A stretch of DNA of 13,312 nucleotides, taken from positions 1-13,312 of the forward strand of contig UQSV01000051.1 of the NCBI GenBank assembly GCA_900543875.1. Reading direction: 5' to 3'. The position numbers were made by a program, and so were the translations under genes. Each line of letters opens with the position of its first letter. Positions within the stretch are counted from its first letter, which is position 1. The notes beneath the pieces were generated by a model that worked only from the letters and a program-made list of their open reading frames with translations, was not told the origin of the DNA and searched no databases. Shown in pieces: positions 7,057 through 13,312 of this stretch. Source of the DNA: an uncultured Coriobacteriaceae bacterium (GTDB taxonomy: Bacteria; Actinomycetota; Coriobacteriia; Coriobacteriales; Atopobiaceae).

Positions 7057-7848
7057 TTAATCCTCGTTGAACTTGTGCTCCTGGTACTCATCGCGCGACC
7101 ACTTGAGCGACGCCTTGCCGTCGCGGGCCACGAGCACGCGGCGAGCCAGGAACAGGGAGGCCTCGTACAGCACGATGACCGCGGCGAACATCAGGAACAT
7201 CGTGACGGGGCTTGCGTCGGGCGTCACGACGGCGCTGGCGACGAGCAGGCCAACGTAGATGAAGCGCCACTGCTCGCGCATGGTCTTGTAGGGCACGAGG
7301 TGGAAAATGAGCAGGTAGAAGATCACCAGGGGCAGCTCGAATGCGCAGCCAAAGCCAAGCTCGAGCAGGGTGATCATGTTGATGTAGTCCTCGGCGTTGG
7401 CGAAGGCGGCCGCGAAGTCGTTGGTCTGGTCGAGCATCCAGCCAAAGGTCGCCTGAAGGATTACCAGGTAGCAGAAGATCATGCCAAAGAAGAACAGAAA
7501 GACGAGGGCGGCCACCGTGGGGCCAACCCACTTCTGCTCGGAGGGCTTGAGCGCCGGCATGAAGAAGCCGAGCGTCTGGAAGATGATAATGGGGCAGCAC
7601 ACGATCACGGCAAAGAACATGGCCACCTTAAAGCGCAGGGTAAAGCCGCCGAGCGCCGTGGTGACGTAGAGCTTGCCGCCGTCGGGCATGAACTGGCGAA
7701 TCGGGTCGATGAGAACCTGGATGAGCGTGGGCGTGGCCATGTAGACAACGACCGTCGTCACGAGCACGCACACGATGATGATGGTGAGGCGCCGCCTCAG
7801 CTCGCTCAGGTGATCGAGCAGCGGCATTCTTGCGGGTCCGACGGGCAT
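7057..7848 (-). CDS. tatC: Sec-independent protein translocase subunit TatC
   Basis: TatC is the membrane receptor that binds twin-arginine signal peptides and exports folded proteins. The 263-residue product has the N-terminal HLSELRRRL motif (13-21) and hydrophobic segments near 22-42, 72-96, 108-134, 156-184 and 195-236, the last holding two helices. The conserved loop glutamate is E104 in PALKPSEQKW, matching the position of E. coli E103, and TPDASP (209-214) lies between helices 5 and 6. The start at 7848 is chosen over an internal ATG at 7827 because GGAGG lies 7 nt upstream and the ATG overlaps the tatA stop by one base (TAATG), a coupling arrangement. The charged C-tail is cytoplasmic. 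Confidence 0.96.
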   Translation of the reverse strand: MPVGPARMPLLDHLSELRRRLTIIIVCVLVTTVVVYMATPTLIQVLIDPIRQFMPDGGKLYVTTALGGFTLRFKVAMFFAVIVCCPIIIFQTLGFFMPALKPSEQKWVGPTVAALVFLFFFGMIFCYLVILQATFGWMLDQTNDFAAAFANAEDYINMITLLELGFGCAFELPLVIFYLLIFHLVPYKTMREQWRFIYVGLLVASAVVTPDASPVTMFLMFAAVIVLYEASLFLARRVLVARDGKASLKWSRDEYQEHKFNED

Positions 7849-8363
7849 TATGCGTCCTCCTCGTCGTTGAGGTCGTCATCGTCATCATCGTCGTCGAGGC
7901 CATAGAGGGCTGCGACGGAGGTGGGGGCGGGCTCAGGCTCGGGGTCTGCCTGCTCGGCCGGGGCGGCGTCGTCGTCGGCATCGGCGTCAGCCGGCGCTGC
8001 GGGGGCCTCACCGTCATCGGCCTTGGTGGCCTTCTCGGCAGCTGCAGCCTTCTCGGCAGCCAGGCGCGCGCGGCGCTCGGCGAAGGTCTCGGCCGGCTTG
8101 GCGGCTGCGACCTCCTCCTCGGTGAGGTCGGCGTCCTCCTCCTGGGCCTTGGCCGCGGCCTTGCCCATGGGCGAGTTGGCGGCGTCCTGGATGGGGTCGA
8201 TGATCTCGGACTGGACGACCTTGGTCACGCCCTCCTGCGCGGTGCGGAACTGCCTGAGGGCACGACCAATGGTGCGGCCCATGCCCGGCAGTTTGTCCGG
8301 GCCAAACAGCAGGAACGCAAACACGAGAATGAGTATGAACTCTGTATCTCCGATGCCGAACAC
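7848..8363 (-). CDS. tatA: TatA/TatB-family twin-arginine translocase protein with long acidic tail
   Basis: TatA forms the transport pore assembly and TatB sits with TatC in the receptor; the sequence has traits of both. The start is GTG with AAGGAGG upstream. One membrane helix (residues 8-20) is followed by the F20-G21 hinge and an amphipathic helix (GRTIGRALRQFR, 29-40). MFGIGDTE with Glu at position 8 is TatB-like, while LLFGPDKLP is closer to TatA. After residue 65 comes an Ala/Glu-rich segment, then an Asp/Pro/Ala-rich acidic tail ending in a run of eight Asp residues (157-164). At 171 residues it is far longer than a typical TatA (about 60-90). No second tatA/B gene is in the window. 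Directly upstream of tatC with a 1-nt overlap. Confidence 0.88.
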   Translation of the reverse strand: MFGIGDTEFILILVFAFLLFGPDKLPGMGRTIGRALRQFRTAQEGVTKVVQSEIIDPIQDAANSPMGKAAAKAQEEDADLTEEEVAAAKPAETFAERRARLAAEKAAAAEKATKADDGEAPAAPADADADDDAAPAEQADPEPEPAPTSVAALYGLDDDDDDDDLNDEEDA

Positions 8364-8414
8364 GTAAGCCTCCTTGGGCGATTGCGCGCGCCTCGAGGGG
8401 TGCGCACAAGTCTG

Positions 8415-8726
8415 CTAGTCCTGTACGTTCAGCGCTTTCTCAACGCCCAGAAGCCCCAGCACGCGGCGCACGTTGTGCTGCGGGTTAGCGACCTCGAAGC
8501 CGATGCCGTCCTCGTCGGCGCGGGTGGCGGCACCAACCAGCACGCCAATGCCAGTCGAGTCGATGTAGCTGGTCTCGGCAAGGTCGACCTCGACGCGGGC
8601 GGGCTTTGCGCCCAGTGCCTCGTCGACGGCCTCGCGGAGCTTGTCGGCGTTCGAGACGTCGACCTCGCCGGCGACGCTCACGAGGCGCGTCGCGTCGTTG
8701 GAAGTCGTGGTAATGGAAAGGTCCAT
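8415..8726 (-). CDS. STAS-domain anti-sigma factor antagonist
   Basis: Proteins of the SpoIIAA/RsbV type bind a kinase/anti-sigma factor when unphosphorylated and so release a sigma factor. The 103-residue product is one STAS domain with VAGEVDVSNADKLR (17-31) and the phosphorylation motif YIDSTGIGVLV, where S57 is the likely phospho-acceptor. The start at 8726 is favoured: AAAGGGGGG ends 6 nt before it, whereas an ATG two codons upstream would touch the purine run, and a still longer frame (to 8768) enters the TPR gene. No RsbW/SpoIIAB kinase or PP2C phosphatase gene lies beside it, so its partner is elsewhere. It follows the TPR gene by 16 nt and precedes tatA by 51 nt. Confidence 0.88.
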   Translation of the reverse strand: MDLSITTTSNDATRLVSVAGEVDVSNADKLREAVDEALGAKPARVEVDLAETSYIDSTGIGVLVGAATRADEDGIGFEVANPQHNVRRVLGLLGVEKALNVQD

Positions 8727-8732
8727 GCCCAT

Positions 8733-8741
8733 CCCCCCTTT
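8733..8741 (-). promoter_or_regulatory. Purine-run ribosome site deciding the STAS start
   Basis: AAAGGGGGG on the minus strand lies 6 nt before the ATG at 8726 and abuts the alternative ATG at 8732. The spacing fits only the inner start. It sits directly after the TPR gene stop. Confidence 0.5.
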
Positions 8742-8742
8742 G

Positions 8743-9564
8743 CTACTCGGCGCCTGCGGACGCGTCACCGGTGGTGGCGGCGTCGGCCGAGCTGGTGATT
8801 GACTGGAGCTGCGAGGTGACGTAGCTCTTCATGCCGTTCTCGTCGTTCGGGTCGACCTCGAGCGCCTTGTTGTAGGCGTCCTCGGCCTTGTTGGTGTCGC
8901 CCGTCTCCTGATAGATCATGCCGAGGTTGGCCCAGGCGGGCGCGTAGTCGGGCGTGGCGGCGACGAACTTCTCGAGCGCGGAGATGGCGCCGGCCGAGTC
9001 GCCCAGGTAGTACCGGCACAGCGCGCGGTTCACGTGCGCGGCGGCGGCGTCGTTGCTCTCGAGGTAGGTGTCATAGTAGCCCTCGGCCTTCTGGAGAAGG
9101 TCGGTGACGTGGGCGTTCTCCTCGTCGGTGCTGGCGTAGTTCTTTGCCATGTCGCCCCAGGTGAGGTAGGTGTTGGCGAGGTTAATGAGAGCCGCCGCGT
9201 CGTTGGGGTTACTCTCGAGCTTGGCCTCGAGCGAGTCTGCCGTGGACTGGTAGCGACTGTCGAGCTGGTCCATGTAGGAGTTGGTCGTGGCCGCGGTCTC
9301 GCTCGTCTGCGCGGCATCCTTGCTCGAACTCGAGCTCGAGGCCTGCATGCCCGAGACAATCGCCGACAGCGACGGCAGCAGGATGGAGCCCACCATGATG
9401 ATGGACACGAGAATGACGGCAACGAGCACCAGCGGGCGGCGGCTCGAGGGCTTGACTGTGCGGCTGGGCTCGGACTCCTCGCTGGCGTGGTGGCCGCGGC
9501 CCGTCGCCCCCAGGTCTACGCTCTCGGGCTTCTCCTCGACCTGCTCGTGCTTCTTCGATGCCAT
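8743..9564 (-). CDS. Membrane-anchored TPR-repeat protein of unknown function
   Basis: The 273-residue protein has a hydrophilic N-terminus (1-43) with a basic stretch (RTVKPSSRR), one transmembrane helix (about 44-68), a Ser-rich linker (76-81), and tetratricopeptide repeats. The clearest repeats are 174-205 and 208-241 (WANLGMIYQETGDTNKAEDA), with a degenerate one near 123-168. By the positive-inside rule the TPR part should be outside the membrane. TPR arrays serve as protein-docking scaffolds; no partner is evident, although the next genes encode a STAS regulator and Tat components. The ATG has AGGAGG 6 nt upstream. It is the first gene of the topA-containing run, with about 260 bp of non-coding DNA before it. 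Confidence 0.85.
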   Translation of the reverse strand: MASKKHEQVEEKPESVDLGATGRGHHASEESEPSRTVKPSSRRPLVLVAVILVSIIMVGSILLPSLSAIVSGMQASSSSSSKDAAQTSETAATTNSYMDQLDSRYQSTADSLEAKLESNPNDAAALINLANTYLTWGDMAKNYASTDEENAHVTDLLQKAEGYYDTYLESNDAAAAHVNRALCRYYLGDSAGAISALEKFVAATPDYAPAWANLGMIYQETGDTNKAEDAYNKALEVDPNDENGMKSYVTSQLQSITSSADAATTGDASAGAE

Positions 9565-9597
9565 ACGATCCTCCTGCCATAGCCTCGCGGGGCCACC

Positions 9598-9623
9598 TAC
9601 ATATATGTACGTCCCCGCGTCAA
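9598..9623 (-). promoter_or_regulatory. Candidate promoter/operator of the TPR-tat-topA operon
   Basis: On the minus strand TTGACG (9618-9623) is a good -35 candidate. Downstream is the 12-bp perfect palindrome TACATATATGTA (9598-9609), an AT island in GC-rich DNA 34 nt before the TPR gene start. Spacing to TATATG within it is only 12 nt, and no -10 at 17 nt is convincing, so the exact promoter is uncertain. The palindrome may instead be a regulator site. Confidence 0.35.
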
Positions 9624-9785
9624 CCCTAGGGCCAAGAAGGACACGTGCGGCTCATTCTACCCCAAGCCACCAAATTACCATCCCGCAAGGATAGCAGAGC
9701 GGGCGGCGACGCTGCGCGCGCCACCGCCCCTCTCCTCGTCAAAGAACTGTCGAGCGCGGGGTCTTGCCCTCAAAGCCGCAGGGAA

Positions 9786-9819
9786 CTGGGACAAAAAGCT
9801 TCGGGCTATTTTGTCCCAG
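9786..9819 (-). terminator. Hairpin terminator after the aminotransferase gene
   Basis: CTGGGACAAAA (9786-9796) pairs perfectly with TTTTGTCCCAG (9809-9819). Inside, AGC and GCT extend the stem with a one-base bulge and a 5-nt loop. It starts 4 nt after the aminotransferase stop on the minus strand. The T run is inside the stem and no T tail follows, so it is an atypical terminator or an mRNA 3'-end stabiliser. Confidence 0.6.
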
Positions 9820-9823
9820 GGCG

Positions 9824-11116
9824 CTAGCGGGCGGCGCGGGCAAGGCGTGCCGAGACGAGCTTCACGCAGGCAACGAACACGTCGAGCGCGGCGCCAAGGT
9901 CGTCGAGCGTGGGGTACGAGGGGGCAATGCGGATGTTGGTGTCGCGCGGGTCCTTGCCGTAGGGCCAGGTGGCGCCGGCACCGGTCATCTTGACGCCCAG
10001 ATCTGCCGCCAGGGCAACGATCGCCTTGGCCGAGCCCTCGGGGCCGTCGAACGAGACGAAGTAGCCGCCCTTGGGGTGCGACCACGTGGCGCAGCCAAGC
10101 TCGCCCAGGCCCTCGGTGAGCTTGCGCTCCACCAGGTCAAAGCGGGGGCGAAGCACCTTGGCCTGCTCGGCCATGTGGGTGCGCACGGCGTCGGCGTTGG
10201 GCAGCCAGCGGGCGTGCATGAGCTGGGCGAGCTTGTCGGAGCACACGCGCTCCACGCCAAACCAGGTCCTGAGGTCAGCGATGTCGGCGGCGCTCGCGGC
10301 CACGGCGGCGATGCCGCTGCCCGGGAAGGTCACCTTGCTGGTCGAGGCGAACTCATAGACGAGGTTATCGCCGCCGGCCTCGGCCACGGCGCCAAAGACC
10401 TCGAGCAGCTCGTCGGGCTCGTCGGTGAGCTCGTGGACGATGTAGGCGTTGTCCCAGTAGATGCGGAAGTCGGGCGCGGCGGGCTTGAGCGCGGCCATGC
10501 GGCGCACGACCTCATCGGAGAAGGTGATGCCCGTGGGGTTGGAGTACTTGGGCACGCACCAGATGCCCTTGACCGACGGGTCGCCCTCGACGAGGCGCCG
10601 GACCTCGTCCATGTCGGGGCCGTCCGGGCCCATGGCGACGGGCACGTTCTCAAAGCCCACGTTGGCCGTCACGCCAAAGTGGCGGTCGTAGCCGGGGCTC
10701 GGGCACAGCCACCTGAGCGTGCCGCGCGCGGCCTGCTGGCACTGCGGCTCGCAGCCGGCGACGCCCTTGACCCAGCCGTGGAGCACGGCGTCGTGCATGA
10801 TGTTGAGGCTCGACGAGCCGCCCAGCACGAGGTTTTCCGGGTTCACGCCCAAGATCTGGGCCATGAGGCAGCGGGCCGAGGGCACGCCGTCGGGGCAGCC
10901 GTAGTTGGCGGCGTCGACGCCATCGTCGGTGAGGTCGGAGGAGGAGGTCAGCACGTCGAGCATCGGGCGGGCCAAGTCGACCTGCTCGGGCGACGGCTTG
11001 CCGCGGGCCATGTCGAGCGCGAGGCCGCGGCTGCGCAGCTCCTCGACGTCGGCCTCGAGTCCCTTGATCTGCTCGTCCAGCTCCTCGGTGGTCATGCTCT
11101 CGTAGACGTTAGCCAT
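9824..11116 (-). CDS. Aspartate aminotransferase, subgroup Ic (Pfam Aminotran_MocR type)
   Basis: This fold-type I PLP enzyme most closely recalls the aspartate aminotransferases of mycobacteria and corynebacteria, which convert aspartate plus 2-oxoglutarate to oxaloacetate plus glutamate. The 430 residues show LALDMARGKPSPEQVDL near the N-terminus, CPSPGYDRHF, the NPTG motif (N193), WDNAY (D222 pairs with the PLP nitrogen, Y225), the PLP lysine K261 in STSKVTFPGSG, and the substrate-carboxylate arginine R396 in NIRIAPSYP. The ATG at 11116 is chosen because GGAG lies 7 nt upstream; a GTG six codons earlier (11134) has no good ribosome site. Monocistronic, with a hairpin just after the stop. 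A minus-strand TATACT about 50 nt upstream is a likely -10. Confidence 0.93.
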   Translation of the reverse strand: MANVYESMTTEELDEQIKGLEADVEELRSRGLALDMARGKPSPEQVDLARPMLDVLTSSSDLTDDGVDAANYGCPDGVPSARCLMAQILGVNPENLVLGGSSSLNIMHDAVLHGWVKGVAGCEPQCQQAARGTLRWLCPSPGYDRHFGVTANVGFENVPVAMGPDGPDMDEVRRLVEGDPSVKGIWCVPKYSNPTGITFSDEVVRRMAALKPAAPDFRIYWDNAYIVHELTDEPDELLEVFGAVAEAGGDNLVYEFASTSKVTFPGSGIAAVAASAADIADLRTWFGVERVCSDKLAQLMHARWLPNADAVRTHMAEQAKVLRPRFDLVERKLTEGLGELGCATWSHPKGGYFVSFDGPEGSAKAIVALAADLGVKMTGAGATWPYGKDPRDTNIRIAPSYPTLDDLGAALDVFVACVKLVSARLARAAR

Positions 11117-11165
11117 GGTCGTCTCCATTCGCACATCTCAGGCGTCGGCGCGCCCCTGCACTGTG

Positions 11166-11173
11166 AGTATATG
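11166..11173. promoter_or_regulatory. Overlapping divergent -10 elements between the aminotransferase and a small gene
   Basis: AGTATATG contains TATATG on the plus strand (11168-11173) and TATACT on the minus strand (11166-11171). It lies in a 64-bp divergent gap. The plus element would start transcription about 7 nt downstream, at or next to the ATG at 11181. The minus element would give a leader of about 43 nt before the aminotransferase. No clear -35 is seen for either. Confidence 0.4.
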
Positions 11174-11180
11174 CGTTACC

Positions 11181-11450
11181 ATGTGTCGCATGGATAAACC
11201 GCCCTACATTCCCAACTCAGACGAGTTTGGCGAGCTGCAGCGCTTCGTCGACTCGCTCTATGCCTCCGTCGAGTTTGTGGACAACCTCGACGCCCAGGTC
11301 ATGGCCGAGACGTACGACCTCGACTACGACCTGCTCGAGATTGTCTCCTGCCTGCCCAGCGGCGTCTACGAGCGCGCCCGTCTCGCAGACCAGCTCAACT
11401 CGGCGCTGGCCGCCCACGGCTGGACCCAGCGCTTCGGCACGGTCGAGTAG
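11181..11450 (+). CDS. Small acidic protein of unknown function, possibly leaderless
   Basis: The only plus-strand gene has 89 residues from the ATG at 11181 or 86 from the ATG at 11190. Coding is supported by strongly GC-rich third positions (GAC, GAG, CTC, GTC) and no competing minus gene. The product is acidic, without membrane helix or cysteine motif, and rich in Asp, Leu, Tyr and Val; segments such as YDLDYDLLEIVSCL and YERARLADQLNSALAAHG look helical. No family is recognised. No Shine-Dalgarno sequence precedes either start, but a TATATG lies 7 nt before the first ATG, which suggests a leaderless mRNA, a common arrangement in Actinobacteria. It is divergent from the aminotransferase and convergent with nhaA. 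Confidence 0.7.
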   Translation: MCRMDKPPYIPNSDEFGELQRFVDSLYASVEFVDNLDAQVMAETYDLDYDLLEIVSCLPSGVYERARLADQLNSALAAHGWTQRFGTVE

Positions 11451-11578
11451 CGCAAGAGGCACCGTCCCCGCGGACTGCGGCCCGCACCCGCCAACCAGGA
11501 CGGGAACGCCATCCACGGCCCCGCGGCCGTCCGCGCCCGCCTGGCCAGCCCAGCCACACCAATCTGCATACACACAAA

Positions 11579-11613
11579 GACGCCCCGCCACGACCAATGC
11601 GTGACGGGGCGTC
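11579..11613. terminator. Bidirectional terminator between the small gene and nhaA
   Basis: GACGCCCCG (11579-11587) pairs with CGGGGCGTC (11605-11613). After one mismatch the stem continues with CACG/CGTG around a 7-nt loop. On the minus strand the hairpin is followed by TTTGTGTGT, on the plus strand by CCTTGTCTT. It lies 46 nt past the nhaA stop and 128 nt past the small gene stop, and so can serve both. Confidence 0.8.
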
Positions 11614-11659
11614 CCTTGTCTTGCAGCGCTACAGCGTGCGCGAGAAGGTCGCGGCCGCC

Positions 11660-13054
11660 CTACTCCTCCACGGGCTGCTCGGGACCCTCGGGCTTCTTGG
11701 TGGCAACGAGAATGAACACGCTGCCCACCACGGCCGCGACGACCGAGCCGGCGAGGATGGCGCACTTGGCGGCCAGCACCTCGCTCTCGACGGTGAAGGC
11801 CAGGCCCGCGATGAGTATCGACATCGTGAAGCCCAGGCCACCCATGAGGCCCACGCCCACGATCTGCTTCCAGTCGACACCGCGCGGCAGCTTGGCAAAG
11901 CCAATCTTCACTAGCATGAACGTCACGCCGATGATGCCGATGGGCTTGCCGAGAAAGGCGCCCAGGAACACGCCGCGGGTCACCGGGTCGGCGATGATGG
12001 CCGCGGGATCCGCGCCCACGAGGCACACCTGGGCGTTCACGAAGGCAAAGAGCGGCAGCACGAAGAAGTTCACGAACACCGAGATGGCGTTCTCGACGCG
12101 CTCGAGCGGCGGGGTCACGTGGTGCATGACCTGCTCGACGCCCTCGGCCGCAACCGTGAAGTCGTGCTGGCCCAGCACGTGGGACTCGGCATCGTAGGCG
12201 TCATCGAGCAGGTTGGCCTTGTCGGAGAGCCAGTCGCGCAGGGCATCGAGCTGGATGTCGGAGCGGGCCGGAAGGAACAGCGCGAGCACGACGCCCGCGA
12301 GCGTGGCGTGGATGCCCGAGTTGAACATGCACACCCACAGCACGAGGCCCACGAGGATGTACCAGCGCGAGCTGTAGACGTGGCAGTGATGCAGGGCCGC
12401 AAGCACCACGACGCAGCCAAGCGACGCGGCGAGCCACGGGATGCTCGGCGTCTGGCCGTAGAACACCGCGATCACGATGATGGCCAGGATGTCGTCTGCG
12501 ATGGCGAGGGTCGAGAAGAACACCTTGGTGGCGGGCGCCACGCGGTCGCCCAGAAGCGACATGATGCCCAGCGCGAAGGCGATGTCGGTGGCCATCGGCA
12601 CGGCCCAGCCGTGGGGCGCGCCGCCCTCGCCCAGGTTCAGCGCCATGTAGATGATCGACGGCACGGCCACGCCGCCCACGGCGGCGAGCATCGGCAGGGC
12701 CGCCTGGCGCGGGCGCCTCAGTTGGCCCACGGTCATCTCGTACTTGAGCTCGATGCCCACGAGCAGGAAGAAAATCGCCATGAGGAAGTCGTTGACGAAC
12801 TGCTCGAGGGTGATCGTGGCAGACCAATCGCCGATGCCAAGCGTGAGGCCCGTCTCAAAGAAGTGGTGGACCGTCTCGTAGGCGGGGGTGTTGGCCACGA
12901 TGACGGCGAGGATCGCCGCGAGCACCATGACCGCGGCGGCAATGGTGCCGTTCGACGTGATCTTGTGACGCGAGTCTCGCTTCTCAATGCGCTGCGCCAC
13001 CGCATCGACGCGGATGATCTCCTCGTCGATGACGGACTCTGGGGTCTGGGGCAT
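11660..13054 (-). CDS. nhaA: Na+/H+ antiporter NhaA
   Basis: NhaA is an inner-membrane exchanger that expels Na+ (or Li+) in return for H+, for pH and salt homeostasis. The 464 residues carry the family signatures: MATDIAFALG with D157, LAIADDILAII with the ion-binding pair D187-D188, SGIHATLAGV (246-255), and GKPIGI with K370 matching the functionally important lysine of E. coli NhaA. About 11-12 hydrophobic segments are visible between residues 36 and 451. It is longer than E. coli NhaA (388) owing to a polar N-terminus (1-34) and a loop of about 55 residues (262-318) between helices; LAIADDILA differs from the common LAIIDDLGA. The ATG has AAGGA 7 nt upstream. Probably monocistronic. Confidence 0.96.
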   Translation of the reverse strand: MPQTPESVIDEEIIRVDAVAQRIEKRDSRHKITSNGTIAAAVMVLAAILAVIVANTPAYETVHHFFETGLTLGIGDWSATITLEQFVNDFLMAIFFLLVGIELKYEMTVGQLRRPRQAALPMLAAVGGVAVPSIIYMALNLGEGGAPHGWAVPMATDIAFALGIMSLLGDRVAPATKVFFSTLAIADDILAIIVIAVFYGQTPSIPWLAASLGCVVVLAALHHCHVYSSRWYILVGLVLWVCMFNSGIHATLAGVVLALFLPARSDIQLDALRDWLSDKANLLDDAYDAESHVLGQHDFTVAAEGVEQVMHHVTPPLERVENAISVFVNFFVLPLFAFVNAQVCLVGADPAAIIADPVTRGVFLGAFLGKPIGIIGVTFMLVKIGFAKLPRGVDWKQIVGVGLMGGLGFTMSILIAGLAFTVESEVLAAKCAILAGSVVAAVVGSVFILVATKKPEGPEQPVEE

Positions 13055-13115
13055 GTCACATCCTTCTTCTGGGCGCGTGGCCCGAACGTGCGGGTTGGTG
13101 CCCGCGTCTCAAGAA

Positions 13116-13141
13116 GGCCGCCGGCGCATGCGCCGGCGGCC
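13116..13141 (-). terminator. 26-bp GC-rich palindrome, terminator of the pyrophosphatase gene
   Basis: GGCCGCCGGCGCA is followed at once by its exact reverse complement. On the minus strand TTCTT follows. It lies 78 nt past the pyrophosphatase stop and 61 nt before nhaA, and so separates the two. The 77 nt between it and the stop hold nothing I can name. Confidence 0.65.
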
Positions 13142-13219
13142 CAGTCTCAATCTATCTACCCGTACGGCCCCGCGCCCGGCGTCAGCCCATCGTGCGCCCC
13201 ACGGGAACTCCACGAGTCC

Positions 13220-13312
13220 CTACTCGGCGGCAGCCAGGATCGGAGCGGCGACCTGCTTCTTGCGGGAGAGGACACCCGGCATCCAGACGCCGTCGTGCTC
13301 GTCGGCGATGCC
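13220..13312 (-). CDS. ppaC: C-terminal end of family II (Mn-dependent) inorganic pyrophosphatase
   Basis: Only the last 30 codons are in the window. The peptide contains GVWMPGVLSRKKQV followed by APILAAAE and the stop. The PGV-x-SRKKQ signature is the substrate-binding end of the DHHA2 domain of family II pyrophosphatases, where the Arg and Lys contact the pyrophosphate. The enzyme hydrolyses pyrophosphate to two phosphates and pulls biosynthetic reactions forward. The N-terminal DHH metal site lies beyond the right edge, so CBS or DRTGG insertions, found in some relatives, cannot be judged. A hairpin at 13116-13141 follows the gene. Confidence 0.82.
   Translation of the reverse strand, partial: GIADEHDGVWMPGVLSRKKQVAAPILAAAE

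Noticed and set aside
9764..11197. 477-codon plus-strand frame opposite the aminotransferase
   Set aside because: Antisense shadow with no recognisable domain; the minus strand carries all PLP-enzyme motifs.
11217..12026. 269-codon minus-strand frame across the nhaA end, terminator and small gene
   Set aside because: Arg/Gly/Ala-rich shadow crossing a clear bidirectional terminator; nhaA lies in another frame of the same strand.

Overview
The window is a compact, high-GC bacterial core-genome segment. Almost everything reads on the minus strand; one small gene is on the plus strand. GC-rich third codon positions, AGGAGG-type ribosome sites, a lysine-rich TopA tail, an actinobacterial-type aspartate aminotransferase (subgroup Ic) and a topoisomerase I of archaeal style together suggest an actinobacterium, most likely class Coriobacteriia (Olsenella/Atopobium/Collinsella-like). 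The assignment is inferred from protein style; no rRNA or other marker is present.

Layout from right to left, which is the direction of transcription. The right edge holds the last 30 codons of a family II (Mn-dependent) inorganic pyrophosphatase, followed by a GC-rich hairpin terminator. Next is nhaA (Na+/H+ antiporter), which ends at a bidirectional terminator shared with a convergent 89-codon gene of unknown function (plus strand, 11181-11450). That small gene is divergent from the aspartate aminotransferase, and the two appear to share an overlapping -10 region. After a hairpin at 9786-9819 comes a tightly packed run: membrane-anchored TPR protein, STAS anti-sigma-factor antagonist, TatA/B-like protein, TatC, topA, and a Cof-type HAD phosphatase. 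Its internal spacings are 16 nt, 51 nt, a 1-nt overlap, 3 nt and 8 nt, so it is probably one operon. A 28-bp perfect palindrome closes it.

Then comes the only long non-coding stretch (3277-3598). It holds four 15-bp motif copies at an exact 23-bp period and a short protein-like frame with no start codon. After it lies the overlapping DNA-replication/RNA-metabolism group tmk, holB, ricT. tmk and holB overlap by 8 nt, holB and ricT by 22 nt. The order matches the tmk...holB-yaaT(ricT) cluster of Firmicutes. ricT runs off the left edge and carries a very long Arg/Glu/Gln-rich tail.

Functionally the window joins DNA topology (topA), nucleotide supply and replisome loading (tmk, holB), protein export (tat), ion homeostasis (nhaA) and pyrophosphate removal. 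I see no mobile element, CRISPR array, tRNA or rRNA. The most unusual items are the archaeal-type TopA, the 23-bp periodic array, the extended RicT tail, and the shared divergent promoter of the small unknown gene.
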